The notes beneath the pieces are model-generated. The model was given only the letters and a program-made list of their open reading frames with translations, ran no database searches and was not told where the DNA came from. The position numbers and the translations under genes were made by a program. Positions 23,546 to 31,233 of a DNA stretch of 32,991 nt are shown here, piece after piece. The DNA comes from Chloroflexota bacterium (GTDB lineage: Bacteria; Chloroflexota; UBA4733): contig JAMCTA010000146.1 in NCBI GenBank assembly GCA_023381895.1, forward strand, positions 1-32,991, given 5' to 3'. Each line of letters begins with the position of its first letter. Position 1 is the first letter of the stretch.

Positions 23546-23710
23546 CTAATGCCTCGCTGGATCGCCATTAGATGCTCTTCTTGTGTGCAGTGTAGAGGCC
23601 AGAGTAACGATGAAAGTGGAACCTGCTTCGAGCAGTGATACTCCCTCTACATGATATTGCGTGATACGATGGCAAATTGCCAAATCTATCCCGTTGCTGT
23701 AGCGATAATG
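23546..23710 (-). pseudogene. Histidine-kinase C-terminal relic (ATPase domain end)
   Basis: On the minus strand a frame reads HYRYSNGIDLAICHRITQYH, then VEGVSLLEAGSTFIVTLAS, and stops at 23546. This lines up with the last part of a HATPase_c domain (F-Y-R, GxGIGLAICRRIVEYHGG, then GSTFxFTL). Key glycines are replaced (GNGIGL has become SNGIDL) and the upstream frame has no recognisable HisKA or N box, so the gene is decayed. The strong hairpin at 23505-23536 fits as its old terminator. The match is by eye and short. Confidence 0.45.
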
Positions 23711-24125
23711 TAGCTCCTTCATTAGCCTCACCGCTTGTACGTAGGAGCGAGCAAGAGTATTCCACCCTGATCGGCATCCTATTGACACGCCAGGAGCGTT
23801 CAAGGTCGCTGTGACCCTCTTCGCCAGTGGTGAGTATGTGAGAGCTCGGGCACTATTCCCTTGGGTGAAACTTGCCTGGCGGCAGCGAATACGCGGGCAT
23901 CGCTGTATCGAGAAACTCTCCCGGCGCATACCCGAGTATGGGCGTTACTGTACGGTTGACAAGAACAGCCGTGTCAGCGCGATTGATGCAGTAGTTCCCG
24001 TGCCGCACTCATCGAAGTTTGCCACATAGGGAAGCGGAACGAAACACGCGATGGAGATGGAGCCTAGTACCACCGCTTCTGCGAGAGCTTGGCCATTAGC
24101 TACGTCGCAGGTCCCATAGCGGAGC
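23711..24125. other. 415-base stretch without a recognisable gene
   Basis: It may contain the eroded 5' part of the kinase relic. Frames on both strands are short and lack family motifs; a hydrophobic segment (VVLGSISIACFVPLPYVANF, minus strand) has no clear match. Nothing else seen. Confidence 0.4.
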
Positions 24126-24626
24126 CTAGGCCATCCGATCAAGCACGAGCCGCACTTCCTTGAGCGCCTCGATGAGTGCGGACTGGTGGGCGGGGGCAAT
24201 CTTTCCGAGCACTTCTTCCATCACCGTTCGCAAATGAGCGGTAGCAACCTCGAGGCGCGCAGTTCCGAGCGTTGTGAGAGCGAGGGGAGAGCAGCGGCGA
24301 TCATCCGTAGCAGTCTCACGGAGAATGAGGCCAAGCCCAACCAAGTGCTCGACAATTCGGGTGACGCGTGCTGGGTCGAGGTGACGGGCACGTGCAATTG
24401 CCGAAGGAAAAGTGATACCACGGCGGATAGCGGACAGCACTCCTACCTCCGCCAAAGACAAGCCTTCGGGACCTTGGCTGTGCCGTAGATGGTTGTCAAA
24501 TAGGCGGGCGAGATTCACGATTGTTGAGGCAGCGATCATTGCCTCCTGGGGGCCGAGTGGGTGCGTGGTTGCTTCTTCGATCACCTTACTTATTTGACAT
24601 TGTCTACTATTGATAGCATCTGCCAT
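24126..24626 (-). CDS. MarR-family transcriptional regulator
   Basis: A 166-residue cytoplasmic repressor-type protein from the ATG at 24626 (a GTG at 24656 is possible). The winged helix covers about residues 50-125, with LSLAEVGVLSAIRRG, SAIARARHLDPARVTRIVEHLVGLGLI as the recognition helix region and the wing RETATDDRRCSPLALTTLG, a typical MarR DxRxxxLxLT pattern. MarR dimers usually repress a neighbouring efflux or detoxification gene and respond to small phenolic or lipophilic ligands. Here the divergent neighbour is a broken MFS pump, so the natural target may be lost. Confidence 0.92.
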   Translation of the reverse strand: MADAINSRQCQISKVIEEATTHPLGPQEAMIAASTIVNLARLFDNHLRHSQGPEGLSLAEVGVLSAIRRGITFPSAIARARHLDPARVTRIVEHLVGLGLILRETATDDRRCSPLALTTLGTARLEVATAHLRTVMEEVLGKIAPAHQSALIEALKEVRLVLDRMA

Positions 24627-24682
24627 AACAGACGCACGTTCTCGCTGTCCAGTCACAAGGACGTTGAGGCCACGAGTGCGAT

Positions 24683-24941
24683 GTGAGGCCAGACGCAGCG
24701 CCGGGGGATGCTCGCCGAGACACTACCTCGGCGTACCGCTGGATCGCCTTGTCGAACACGGCTCTGGGCATGCTGATGGTATCCATCAATTCTAGCGTCC
24801 TGTTCATCTCCTTAACCGGCGATCTTCTATGGCACGTGGCATTGGTGTCAACCCTTTGCAGCCGGACGATTCCTATTCGCCGCTGGCCTCACGTATGGGA
24901 TTATGCCGTATGGAGAGGAGAGCATAAAAATTCGGGGGTAA
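24683..24941 (+). pseudogene. Truncated, frameshifted MFS efflux-pump gene
   Basis: From the GTG at 24683 the frame reaches RWIALSNTALGMLMVSINSS followed by VLFISL, the first helix of a DHA2-type MFS pump. The frame is then lost: skipping one base (A at 24815) gives PAIFYGTWHWCQPFAAGRFL and so on to a TAA at 24939, and the expected family text is SLPAIF. So a one-base insertion separates SL from PAIF, and the remaining 11-13 helices are absent. It stands divergent to the MarR gene, a common regulator-pump pairing. The 166 bases downstream hold only short frames (one, 24963-25088, encodes 41 unrecognised residues). Confidence 0.65.
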
Positions 24942-25107
24942 GCGGGCTGCTCGTTAAGCAGCCGTGGCGCGGAAGCCTGGGTACCACTCCTGGAAGAGCG
25001 TAGTGGCGCTTGCTCTCGGGACGCTGCAACAGCTCGATGAGACCTTTCTAGGCCCGGGTAAACCCGCACCCGAAGCCTATGCCTGGTAGGTCGCACGGTG
25101 GGGAGAC

Positions 25108-25710
25108 TTACAGCACCGTCCCACTCTCGTGGTGGCGCAGCAGCGCTACTACTTCGTCGTCAGTTACGGGGCGAAAGTCGCTATACCACTGGCTCACCGA
25201 GGTGTATTCGCTGGCTTCAACTGGGCACACCACAGAATCGGCGATGGTGCGTAATTGTTGTATGACGTCAGCAGGGCCGACTGGTACAGCAGCAATGACA
25301 GTTTCCGCTCCTTCCTGGCGCGCTGCGAGGATGGCGGCCCGCATCGTTGCTCCTGTAGCCACGCCATCATCCGCAAGCAGGACAACCTTCCCTGTGAGTG
25401 TTGGGGGAGCTTGCTCTCCCCGATAGCGCTGCTCGCGCTCGTTGAGCAGGCGTTGCTGCTGACGGGTGATCGCCTCCACCACATCAGGTGTGAGGTGGAG
25501 CTGACGGAGCATGCCCGGAATGAGCACACGGACGCCTCCCGATGCGATGGCGCCAAAGGCAACCTCGGGGTCGTTTGGCGGAGATAACTTGCGGACAAGG
25601 AAGACGTCGAAAGGGGCCTGCAGGAAGGTTGCGATGTGGGCGGCCACTACTGCGCCGCCACGAGGCAGACCCAGTATCAGGAGCCGGGGCTGGCCCCGGA
25701 GCCATTCCAT
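25108..25710 (-). CDS. Phosphoribosyltransferase-family protein
   Basis: A protein of 200 residues from the ATG at 25710. The PRPP-binding loop is clear: VVLLADDGVATGATMRAAI near residue 109. Other family blocks are LILGLPRGGAVVAAHIA, APFDVFLVRKLSPPNDPEVAFGAIASGG and VIAAVPVGPADVIQQL. This is the type found beside alpha/beta-hydrolases and universal-stress proteins; its nucleotide or base substrate is unknown. The family usually begins about 20 residues earlier with an RFxDRxxAGxxLA block, and that block (RFNDRADAAYVLASQ) is present in frame upstream but without an ATG, GTG or TTG. The codon at the ideal distance from AGGAGG is GTA (25770-25768). The true start is uncertain. Confidence 0.88.
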   Translation of the reverse strand: MEWLRGQPRLLILGLPRGGAVVAAHIATFLQAPFDVFLVRKLSPPNDPEVAFGAIASGGVRVLIPGMLRQLHLTPDVVEAITRQQQRLLNEREQRYRGEQAPPTLTGKVVLLADDGVATGATMRAAILAARQEGAETVIAAVPVGPADVIQQLRTIADSVVCPVEASEYTSVSQWYSDFRPVTDDEVVALLRHHESGTVL

Positions 25711-25839
25711 CTGGCTGGCGAGGACGTAAGCCGCGTCTGCGCGGTCGTTGAAACGGTGCGTCTTCCTTACTCCTCACTCCTCCTCGTGGTGCTGCCTGTT
25801 CCTGTGCGAGAGCGTACGCAATGGAGTCCGCACAGACGA

Positions 25840-25873
25840 ATGATGCCCTCACCCGATCGGGTGAGGGCATCAT
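25840..25873 (-). terminator. Perfect 34-base palindromic terminator after hsp20
   Basis: Arms ATGATGCCCTCACCCGA (25840-25856) and TCGGGTGAGGGCATCAT (25857-25873) are exact reverse complements. It lies 16 bases after the Hsp20 stop on the minus strand and is followed there by TCGTCTGTG, a poor T-run. Likely a transcription terminator, perhaps also for the opposite strand. Confidence 0.75.
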
Positions 25874-25889
25874 ACCAACCAGCAGCCGG

Positions 25890-26339
25890 TTATTTCGCTG
25901 TTACCTTGATGGTCTGCTGAAGCACGTGAGGAGCTTTTGGTAGCTCGACAGTCAATACACCAGCCTGGTAGGTTGCTTTGGCGCTAGCTCCATCTACCTC
26001 CGCGGGAAGCTCGACACCATAGTGAATCTCGTCACCGAAGGTACGCCAGATAGCCGTCGCTCCATCCGGAACGGTGAGTGCGGGCTCACCCTTGATCGTC
26101 AGGGTGTTCTGCTGAACATTGACTTCGATACTCTCAGGCTTGGCACCTGGTAGAGCGACCTGCAAGATGAACTCTTGAGGAGTCTCGTAGAGGTTGGACC
26201 CAGTGACCGACCGGCGGGTGTCAAACCAGGATGGAGAGAAGAAGGCGTCTTCGAAGATCCGATCCATCATTTCGCGCAGTGGAATAAAGCCCTCATTGCT
26301 GCGTCGAGCCAATACATTGCTTTGCGTGCGAGTTGCCAT
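25890..26339 (-). CDS. Small heat-shock protein (Hsp20/alpha-crystallin)
   Basis: A 149-residue cytoplasmic chaperone that binds unfolding proteins without ATP. The N-terminal arm ends in MMDRIFEDAFFSPSWF. The alpha-crystallin domain begins at about 48 (NLYETPQEFILQVALPGA) and includes NTLTIKGE and the closing GVLTVELPK motif. A C-terminal I-x-V-like segment (TIKVTAK) may dock onto neighbouring subunits. The ATG at 26339 is preceded by GAGGAGGTG at good spacing. A TATAAC -10-like box lies upstream (26417-26422 region) without a clear -35, and no CIRCE element is seen. A long terminator hairpin follows the gene. Confidence 0.95.
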   Translation of the reverse strand: MATRTQSNVLARRSNEGFIPLREMMDRIFEDAFFSPSWFDTRRSVTGSNLYETPQEFILQVALPGAKPESIEVNVQQNTLTIKGEPALTVPDGATAIWRTFGDEIHYGVELPAEVDGASAKATYQAGVLTVELPKAPHVLQQTIKVTAK

Positions 26340-26577
26340 GGTTATAGTTCACCTCCTCGGCTCTTTCTTGGGAGTTTTCTTTGTTGAGCTTGATGCCCTC
26401 GCTCCGAGAGCCACTATTGTTATAGGGGAGCACTATCAGAATCTTGTTGGATAGATGTTAGCAGCCAATTAACGTTACAAGGCCGCAGTCGTAAGACGGC
26501 AGCTGGGTGCTGGTTGGTCTGGGCAGCGGATGCGGAGATGGTCGGGAGAAAGCTAGCCCGGCTATCCCTCTACCAAG

Positions 26578-26847
26578 CTAGCTGCGGCTGGCGACGAGCT
26601 CTTGGAGAGAGATGGCGCCTTCTGTGTAGTTCGCGACGTGTGGCCGTATTGTGCTTACTAGGGTGCAAAGCTCCCCTTCCACGGTCACGATGCCGTGGCG
26701 TGCCAGTCGCTGGGCGGCACGCTGCACCTGAGTGAGATCGCGACCAAGGTGCGCGGCGATATTCTTGAGCTCGGCCTCCCCATGGGTGAGGAGATATGAG
26801 AGGAACGGTCGCGGGCCGGCAACCGTTGCTATTGCAGTTGTGTTCAT
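26578..26847 (-). CDS. Small winged-helix DNA-binding protein
   Basis: An 89-residue protein from the ATG at 26847, following GGGAG at a slightly long distance. The pattern FLSYLLTHGEAELKNIAAHLGRDLTQVQRAAQRLARHGIVTVEGELCTLV is a winged helix: helix 2 (LKNIAAHLG), recognition helix (LTQVQRAAQRLARHGI) and a short beta wing. It resembles the DNA-binding part of MarR/ArsR/transcription-initiation-factor-B-like proteins without any ligand domain. The C-terminal 25 residues (HVANYTEGAISLQELVASRS) may help dimerise. Target unknown. Confidence 0.7.
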   Translation of the reverse strand: MNTTAIATVAGPRPFLSYLLTHGEAELKNIAAHLGRDLTQVQRAAQRLARHGIVTVEGELCTLVSTIRPHVANYTEGAISLQELVASRS

Positions 26848-27117
26848 GACTTTCAGAATTCTCCCGTTGTGAAGACTATGTACTCTTGACTGGTAGCAGC
26901 GCCGTGGCACCACGCTCGCGCACAACGCCGTTCAACGTACCACCCCTGCCGCAGTAACAGAGCACGCATTCTTGTGATCGCAACAGTTTTGCTAGCTCTA
27001 CGCTGTATCCCTGCGGGCTCTATTCTCCACGAGTTAGTGCCGCCGGCTGGCCTCGTTGACGGGGGAGGCTGGAAGCGTTCATGATCGCCTGAACGTCGCC
27101 TTAGGTGGAGAGGATGA

Positions 27118-27909
27118 GTGATGGGGACAGAACCGTCTATATGGCTGGCGCCGGAAGGGGAGCGCAGTGATGGTGCGCCCCGACTTACTCCTTTTCTCAT
27201 TGATCGAGGTGCGCCAACGGGTGCTGTGATCGTCTGTCCGGGAGGCGGTTACCAAACTCGAGCACCCCACGAAGGGGTGCCGGTTGCCGAGTGGCTCAAT
27301 GCCAATGACATTGCGGCTTTCGTCCTCGATTATCGGGTCGCTCCCAACCGACATCCGCTGCCTCTGCGCGATGTGCAGCTGGCCATTCGCGCCGTGCGCC
27401 AGCGCGCGGCTGAGTGGCGAGTGGCGCCTGATCACGTTGCGGTACTTGGCTTCTCTGCCGGGGGGCATCTCGCCGCGAGTGCAGCAACGCTGTTCAACCG
27501 TCCGGACCTAGGAGGACTCCGTGGAGATGACGTGCGGCCCGATGCCGCGGTGCTCTGCTATGCTGTACTGAGCTTCTCGGTGCACGCCCATGCCGGCTCC
27601 GTGCGCAATCTCCTGGGAGACTCACCTGCACCGGAGCTGCGAGAGGCGCTTTCCCTGGAGCGTTCGATCACCTCTCAAACGCCGCCAACGTTCCTGTGGG
27701 CGACGGGTGATGATGCCGCCGTGCCGGTGGAGAACAGCCTCCAGTTTGCTGCCGCTCTGCGCGCGCACGGAGTGCCATTTGAGCTTCACATGTTTTCCCA
27801 TGGTCACCATGGGCTCGGGCTTGCACCGGATGATCCAGTGGTACGCCCTTGGACGGCATTGTGCTTTGCCTGGCTGCGCTCACTCGGCTATGCCCGCTCT
27901 GGAGAATGA
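27118..27909 (+). CDS. Alpha/beta-hydrolase (BD-FAE-type acetyl esterase)
   Basis: A 263-residue hydrolase. A GTG at 27118 and an ATG at 27121 are adjacent starts behind GGAGAGG. The oxyanion region is VIVCPGGGYQTRAPHEG near residue 37. The nucleophile is Ser113 in VLGFSAGGHLAAS, with the acid at about Asp199 (ATGDDAAVPVENS) and His231 in SHGHHGLGLA. This is the family of acetylxylan or carbohydrate esterases and feruloyl-type esterases, acting on acylated sugars. There is no signal peptide, so it probably acts in the cytoplasm on imported material. A broken enolase-superfamily gene follows. Confidence 0.9.
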   Translation: MMGTEPSIWLAPEGERSDGAPRLTPFLIDRGAPTGAVIVCPGGGYQTRAPHEGVPVAEWLNANDIAAFVLDYRVAPNRHPLPLRDVQLAIRAVRQRAAEWRVAPDHVAVLGFSAGGHLAASAATLFNRPDLGGLRGDDVRPDAAVLCYAVLSFSVHAHAGSVRNLLGDSPAPELREALSLERSITSQTPPTFLWATGDDAAVPVENSLQFAAALRAHGVPFELHMFSHGHHGLGLAPDDPVVRPWTALCFAWLRSLGYARSGE

Positions 27910-27949
27910 GTGTGGTGAGGAATGATGTGGAGACTCTGCTCACTCCGGG

Positions 27950-28245
27950 TTGGTGGCGTGCAACGCTCGAGGTGTAGCGCCGCTCGGTCGAGTGAGCTTA
28001 TTCAAGGCCTACTGGCTGCTCACGAAGCAAGGCGTCGAAGAGCCCACTCCTTATCGTCTCTTCTGGTTCGAGGAGCCAACCCAGCCGGATGACATCGAAG
28101 CGCTCGGTCGAGTTCGGGCCGCCAATCCTCCGATGGATATCGCTATGGGGGGCGACTCTATGACAAGTGGGGCTTCGCGCTACTGTTAGAGTGCCGGCTT
28201 GTCGACGTCATCCAGCCCGATCTCTATGCCCCTAGCCCTTGCTGA
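27950..28245 (+). pseudogene. Enolase-superfamily (mandelate racemase/muconate lactonizing) gene fragment with frameshift
   Basis: The frame gives PYRLFWFEEPTQPDDIEALG and ANPPMDIAMGG, the strand with the metal-ligand motif FWFEEP of enolase-superfamily barrels. It then runs into a stop. In the next frame (from 28153) the text continues RLYDKWGFALLLECRLVDVI and QPDLYAPS, the following metal-binding strands, to a TGA at 28243. One extra G in the run of six Gs at 28148-28153 would restore the reading. The N-terminal capping domain and the C-terminal third are missing, so this is an internal fragment. It probably once catalysed sugar-acid dehydration. Confidence 0.7.
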
Positions 28246-28256
28246 CGGTGTCACTG

Positions 28257-28282
28257 CCTGTCGCTGCCTGGCGAGAGACAGG
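28257..28282 (-). terminator. Weak stem-loop after the aldo/keto reductase gene
   Basis: CCTGTC and GACAGG (28257-28262, 28277-28282) pair around a 14-base loop, eight bases after the stop of the reductase gene. The stem is only six bp with no T-run; tentative. Confidence 0.2.
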
Positions 28283-28289
28283 GGTGATG

Positions 28290-29303
28290 TCAGGAGATCG
28301 GTGGGAGTGAGCCAGTGCTGACCTCTCCCCCAGGGGCAGGTGGCGGGAAGGTTGGCAGGGCATTATCCAGTGCCCGCCAGTGCTCGGGGAGCACCAAGGA
28401 TGTGGCGGCGGCAACGTCTTCTTCCAGTTCCTCCGCTGTGCGCGGTCCGACCAACGTCGTGGCGATTCGCTGCTCGCGGAGGCAGAACTGGATGGCGAGG
28501 GTGCGGAGATCAATACCTCGCGCCGTTGCCCACTCCCACACTGCCGTGGCGCGGGCGATGTCTGCGGAACGGACCGCGGAGGCCGGTGTGGATGAGCGGA
28601 CCTGCATCACCTGGCGTGGGTGTGGACCGGACAGCAGTCCTTGCTGGAATGGTGAGGCATTGATGTAGCCAATGTGGCGTTCCCAGGCGAGAGTGATGAG
28701 CGGAAGCGCCGTCGTACGCATCAGGCTGTAGTCGTACGGGGCTTGCACCACGTCGAAGCGATCGGAGAGGATCGCGGCGCGCAAGAACTCGTGGTTCTGG
28801 ACGCCGATGCCGATGGCCCGGATGAGCCCCTCTGCACGCAATCGCTCTAGGCCAGCCAGCGTGCCGCCGGTAGCAAACACCGGCTCAAGGGTGGGAGGAT
28901 CGTGCACAAGGGCCACATCGATCCAGTCGGTGTTAAGCGCTCGCAAGCTCTGTTCGATGCTCCAGCAGGCGGCGGCCGCGGAGTAGTCTCCTGGGCGCAG
29001 TGGATGCGTGCCAACCTTCGTCGCGAGGATGACACATTGACGTGGAACTCCTTGAAGAGCCAGTCCGAGACGGCGCTCGCTTTCACCGCCACGATACGAT
29101 GGAGATGTATCGACATAATTCAGGCCAAGTGCGAGCGCACGCTGAACCGTGGCAATCGCGATGTCATCGCTAGTCTCTGGTGACTGACCTGGCACGATGC
29201 CGATCCAGCCACTGCCGAGACTCAAGGGAAATACTTGCCAGCCGGTGCGACCAAGCACGCGCCGACCACGGTTCTCTCCACCGGTGACTGCTGGCACGGT
29301 CAC
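28290..29303 (-). CDS. Aldo/keto reductase
   Basis: A 337-residue NAD(P)H-dependent TIM-barrel oxidoreductase. The GTG at 29303 is chosen: it overlaps the upstream stop (GTGA) and has GGAG eight bases before, and the family text starts just after it (RRVLGRTGWQVFPLSLG). The catalytic tetrad, counted from 29303, is Asp65 and Tyr70 (NYVDTSPSYRGGES), Lys96 (LATKVG) and His134 (LVHDPP). The branch resembles D-threo-aldose/L-fucose or galactose dehydrogenases. Substrates are aldoses or aldehydes. It forms a coupled pair with the AIM24 gene; a functional link between them is not known. Confidence 0.92.
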   Translation of the reverse strand: MTVPAVTGGENRGRRVLGRTGWQVFPLSLGSGWIGIVPGQSPETSDDIAIATVQRALALGLNYVDTSPSYRGGESERRLGLALQGVPRQCVILATKVGTHPLRPGDYSAAAACWSIEQSLRALNTDWIDVALVHDPPTLEPVFATGGTLAGLERLRAEGLIRAIGIGVQNHEFLRAAILSDRFDVVQAPYDYSLMRTTALPLITLAWERHIGYINASPFQQGLLSGPHPRQVMQVRSSTPASAVRSADIARATAVWEWATARGIDLRTLAIQFCLREQRIATTLVGPRTAEELEEDVAAATSLVLPEHWRALDNALPTFPPPAPGGEVSTGSLPPIS

Positions 29304-29992
29304 TCCGCTGTCTCCAGGTGCAGGTACATCGACTGGATGCCGACGCGCCCAGGGCCGGTAAAGCGATTCCACACGAGCTGAATGCCACTCATGAGCCCGG
29401 TGCGCAGACCGTACATCGTCTGGTCCATCCGCACGCTCTCGTCACGATAAATCCACCCGCCCGGCTCGATATCGATCTGTTCCCCAGGGGCCAGCGTCTT
29501 CTCGAAGACGTTGCCATATCCGTGCAGCCAGACGACCCCCTCGTCGTTGCGTGCTGAGAAGTGGTCGACGAAGAAGCCCGTTCCTCCAAGCAACATGTTC
29601 GAGATACCGCGGACTCGCTGCCAACCGTAGTCGAGATTCCCTGTGGCTGCCAGGAACTGATGCTCGCGGACGAGGATCGTTTGCCCTGGACGGAGGTGGA
29701 GGCTAAAGATCTGCCCCGCCCCGTCTCGGGAGAAAGCGATCTCTCCGGCGCTCTGTGTCTCCGTGATGTACATTGGCATCCCGGCGATCATCCGCTTGAG
29801 TGCTCCCCGTCCGCGGAGTCCGATCTGCAACTGCGGGTCCTTCCAGAGGAGGATGTGATGCTCGAAGAATACGTTGATGCTGCCATCCAGCCGGAGGTGG
29901 AGAATGGGCACCAGCTCGCCCTGGACGCGGTACTGCAGCCCGCCAATAGATCCGTCGTGCTCGGTCGGGAGGAGCTGAGGAGGGTTGTTCAA
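29300..29992 (-). CDS. AIM24-family protein
   Basis: A 230-residue protein of the AIM24/TIGR00266 family, a beta-rich fold of unknown function found in bacteria and mitochondria. Family blocks are YRVQGELVPILHLRLDGSI, LKRMIAGMPMYITETQSAG, then FSLHLRPGQTILVREHQFLA and GTGFFVDHFSARNDEGVVWLHGYGNVFEKTLAPGE. The TTG at 29992 is chosen because GAAGGG lies nine bases upstream and the family text begins just after it; the frame stays open to 30115 with no conservation. The last base overlaps the aldo/keto reductase start. Confidence 0.85.
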   Translation of the reverse strand: MNNPPQLLPTEHDGSIGGLQYRVQGELVPILHLRLDGSINVFFEHHILLWKDPQLQIGLRGRGALKRMIAGMPMYITETQSAGEIAFSRDGAGQIFSLHLRPGQTILVREHQFLAATGNLDYGWQRVRGISNMLLGGTGFFVDHFSARNDEGVVWLHGYGNVFEKTLAPGEQIDIEPGGWIYRDESVRMDQTMYGLRTGLMSGIQLVWNRFTGPGRVGIQSMYLHLETAE

Positions 29993-30121
29993 CCTAGATG
30001 CCCTTCTACAGTGAATGTGACGTGCGGACGCAGGATGAGCATATGGCATAGCATAGCGGCTCCGTGACGTAGCCAGCGCGAGGATCACCCGACTTGCCCC
30101 CGACCCCAGCTTCATAGAAGA

Positions 30122-30304
30122 CTATGGTGACGGGCTCTGGCCGGGATATAGTTGCGCGCTAGGACGGAGAAGCGCGAGAGCGAGTGTCCCGCATACCACC
30201 GAAACTGCCGTGCTGGTCAGGCGTACGAGCAAGACGGAAGTTACAGCAGCACTGGGCGAGACACCCGAAGTGATGAGGGCTCCGGCGCTACTTGCTTCGT
30301 ACAT
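30122..30304 (-). pseudogene. Possible C-terminal relic of a flippase-like membrane protein
   Basis: The minus-strand frame reads YEASSAGALITSGVSPSAAV followed by TSVLLVRLTSTAVSVVCGTLALALLR. This resembles the last two helices of the UPF0104 / lysyl-PG-synthase membrane family, the same family whose end opens this window. The rest of the gene is absent and the stretch overlaps the start of the epimerase relic on the other strand. The match is by eye and short. Confidence 0.4.
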
Positions 30305-30693
30305 GCCGAGATCAAACGACCCTGTCTATCCTGCGACTCGCGTTCGTCTACGGTGATGGTGATCCCCATCTCGCCGAGTTCGTTTCCATCATGCGTTCCT
30401 GGCCGCCCGCCAGGCGTCTGCATATGGTCCACCACGCCGATGTGGCGCAGGCGGCGATACGCGTGCTCAACGTCGCGGTGGGCGATGGACGGGTGTTCAA
30501 CGTGGCCGGCGATGAACCGATAGCGGCTGGGGTGATCGCGTGGGTGATCAGTCAGTCAGTACCGGCAGACGTGATGCCCGCTTCCTTTGACCAATGGGAA
30601 GGGATCGTTGATACGATGCGCAGCCGAGCAGAGCTCGGCTTCTCTCCCACCTTCCCTTCCCTGGACGCGGCACGCCGCGCTGAAGCGTTGTAG
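30292..30693 (+). pseudogene. C-terminal fragment of an NAD-dependent epimerase/dehydratase
   Basis: The frame gives SILRLAFVYGDGDPHLAEFV, then HMVHHADVAQAAIRVLNVAV and GRVFNVAGDEPI, the substrate-binding half of an extended short-chain dehydrogenase. The N-terminal Rossmann half, with the GxxGxxG nucleotide-binding motif and the YxxxK catalytic pair, is missing, so it cannot be active. The upstream 170 bases show no recoverable N-terminus. A transposase relic starts 26 bases after its stop. Confidence 0.75.
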
Positions 30694-30718
30694 CGAGAGA
30701 AGAAAAGGTTTTCCTGCC

Positions 30719-31109
30719 ATGCTGGGCCCCGTCAAATCCTGCGATTTCGACCGCCCCATCCTGACGTCGCTCGAGGCGCTCGTGCCCGCCAGCAACTTCT
30801 ACCGTCATCTTGACCGCAAACTTGATCTCCGCTTCATCCGGGACTGGGTCAACGAGTGCTACGCCACGAATGGGCGCCTCTCCATCGATCCCGTCGTCTT
30901 CTTCCGCTTGCAGCTCATCATGTTCTTCGAGGGCATCCGCTCGGAGCGGCAGCTCATCGAGCTAGCCAGCCTGAACCTGGCGCGCCGGTGGTACCTCGGC
31001 TATCACCTTGATGAGCCGCTACCCGATCACTCCAGCCTCACCCGCATTCGGAAGCGGGGACGTCTTCCAGCGCGTCGTCGAGCTCTGTGATGAGGCTGGT
31101 CTCATTTTT
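30719..31109 (+). pseudogene. IS1182-type transposase, truncated and frameshifted
   Basis: The ATG at 30719 opens MLGPVKSCDFDRPILTSLEA and continues with LVPASNFYRHLDRKLDLRFIRD, DPVVFFRLQLIMFFEGIRSE and LPDHSSLTRIRKR, the N-terminal part of IS1182/DDE transposases of about 450 residues. At LTRIRKR the frame is lost and ends at 31090, while another frame goes on with GSGDVFQRVVELCDEAGLIF (31050-31109). The DDE catalytic domain is missing. No terminal inverted repeats are seen. Frame openness to 30587 upstream is not part of the gene. Confidence 0.8.
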
Positions 31110-31233
31110 TCACTCGTCTCCTTCGCAGTCGCCGTGCTGCTGGTCGGGCCATGGATTGAATTGTGCCTGCATCACTGGCACGGCCTTCTCAGGGCTCTCC
31201 GAGAATAGGAATAGCTGATCTCGCTGCGCGTGG

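Noticed and set aside
23125..23568. 147-codon minus-strand ORF upstream of the REC-GAF kinase
   Set aside because: Composition is Arg/Ser/His/Cys-rich without motifs, and it runs through the terminator hairpin; another frame is more protein-like.
24963..25088. 41-codon plus-strand frame ending DETFLGPGKPAPEAYAW
   Set aside because: It reads like protein but is short, has no recognisable family and no ribosome-binding site; kept only as a note under the MFS relic.
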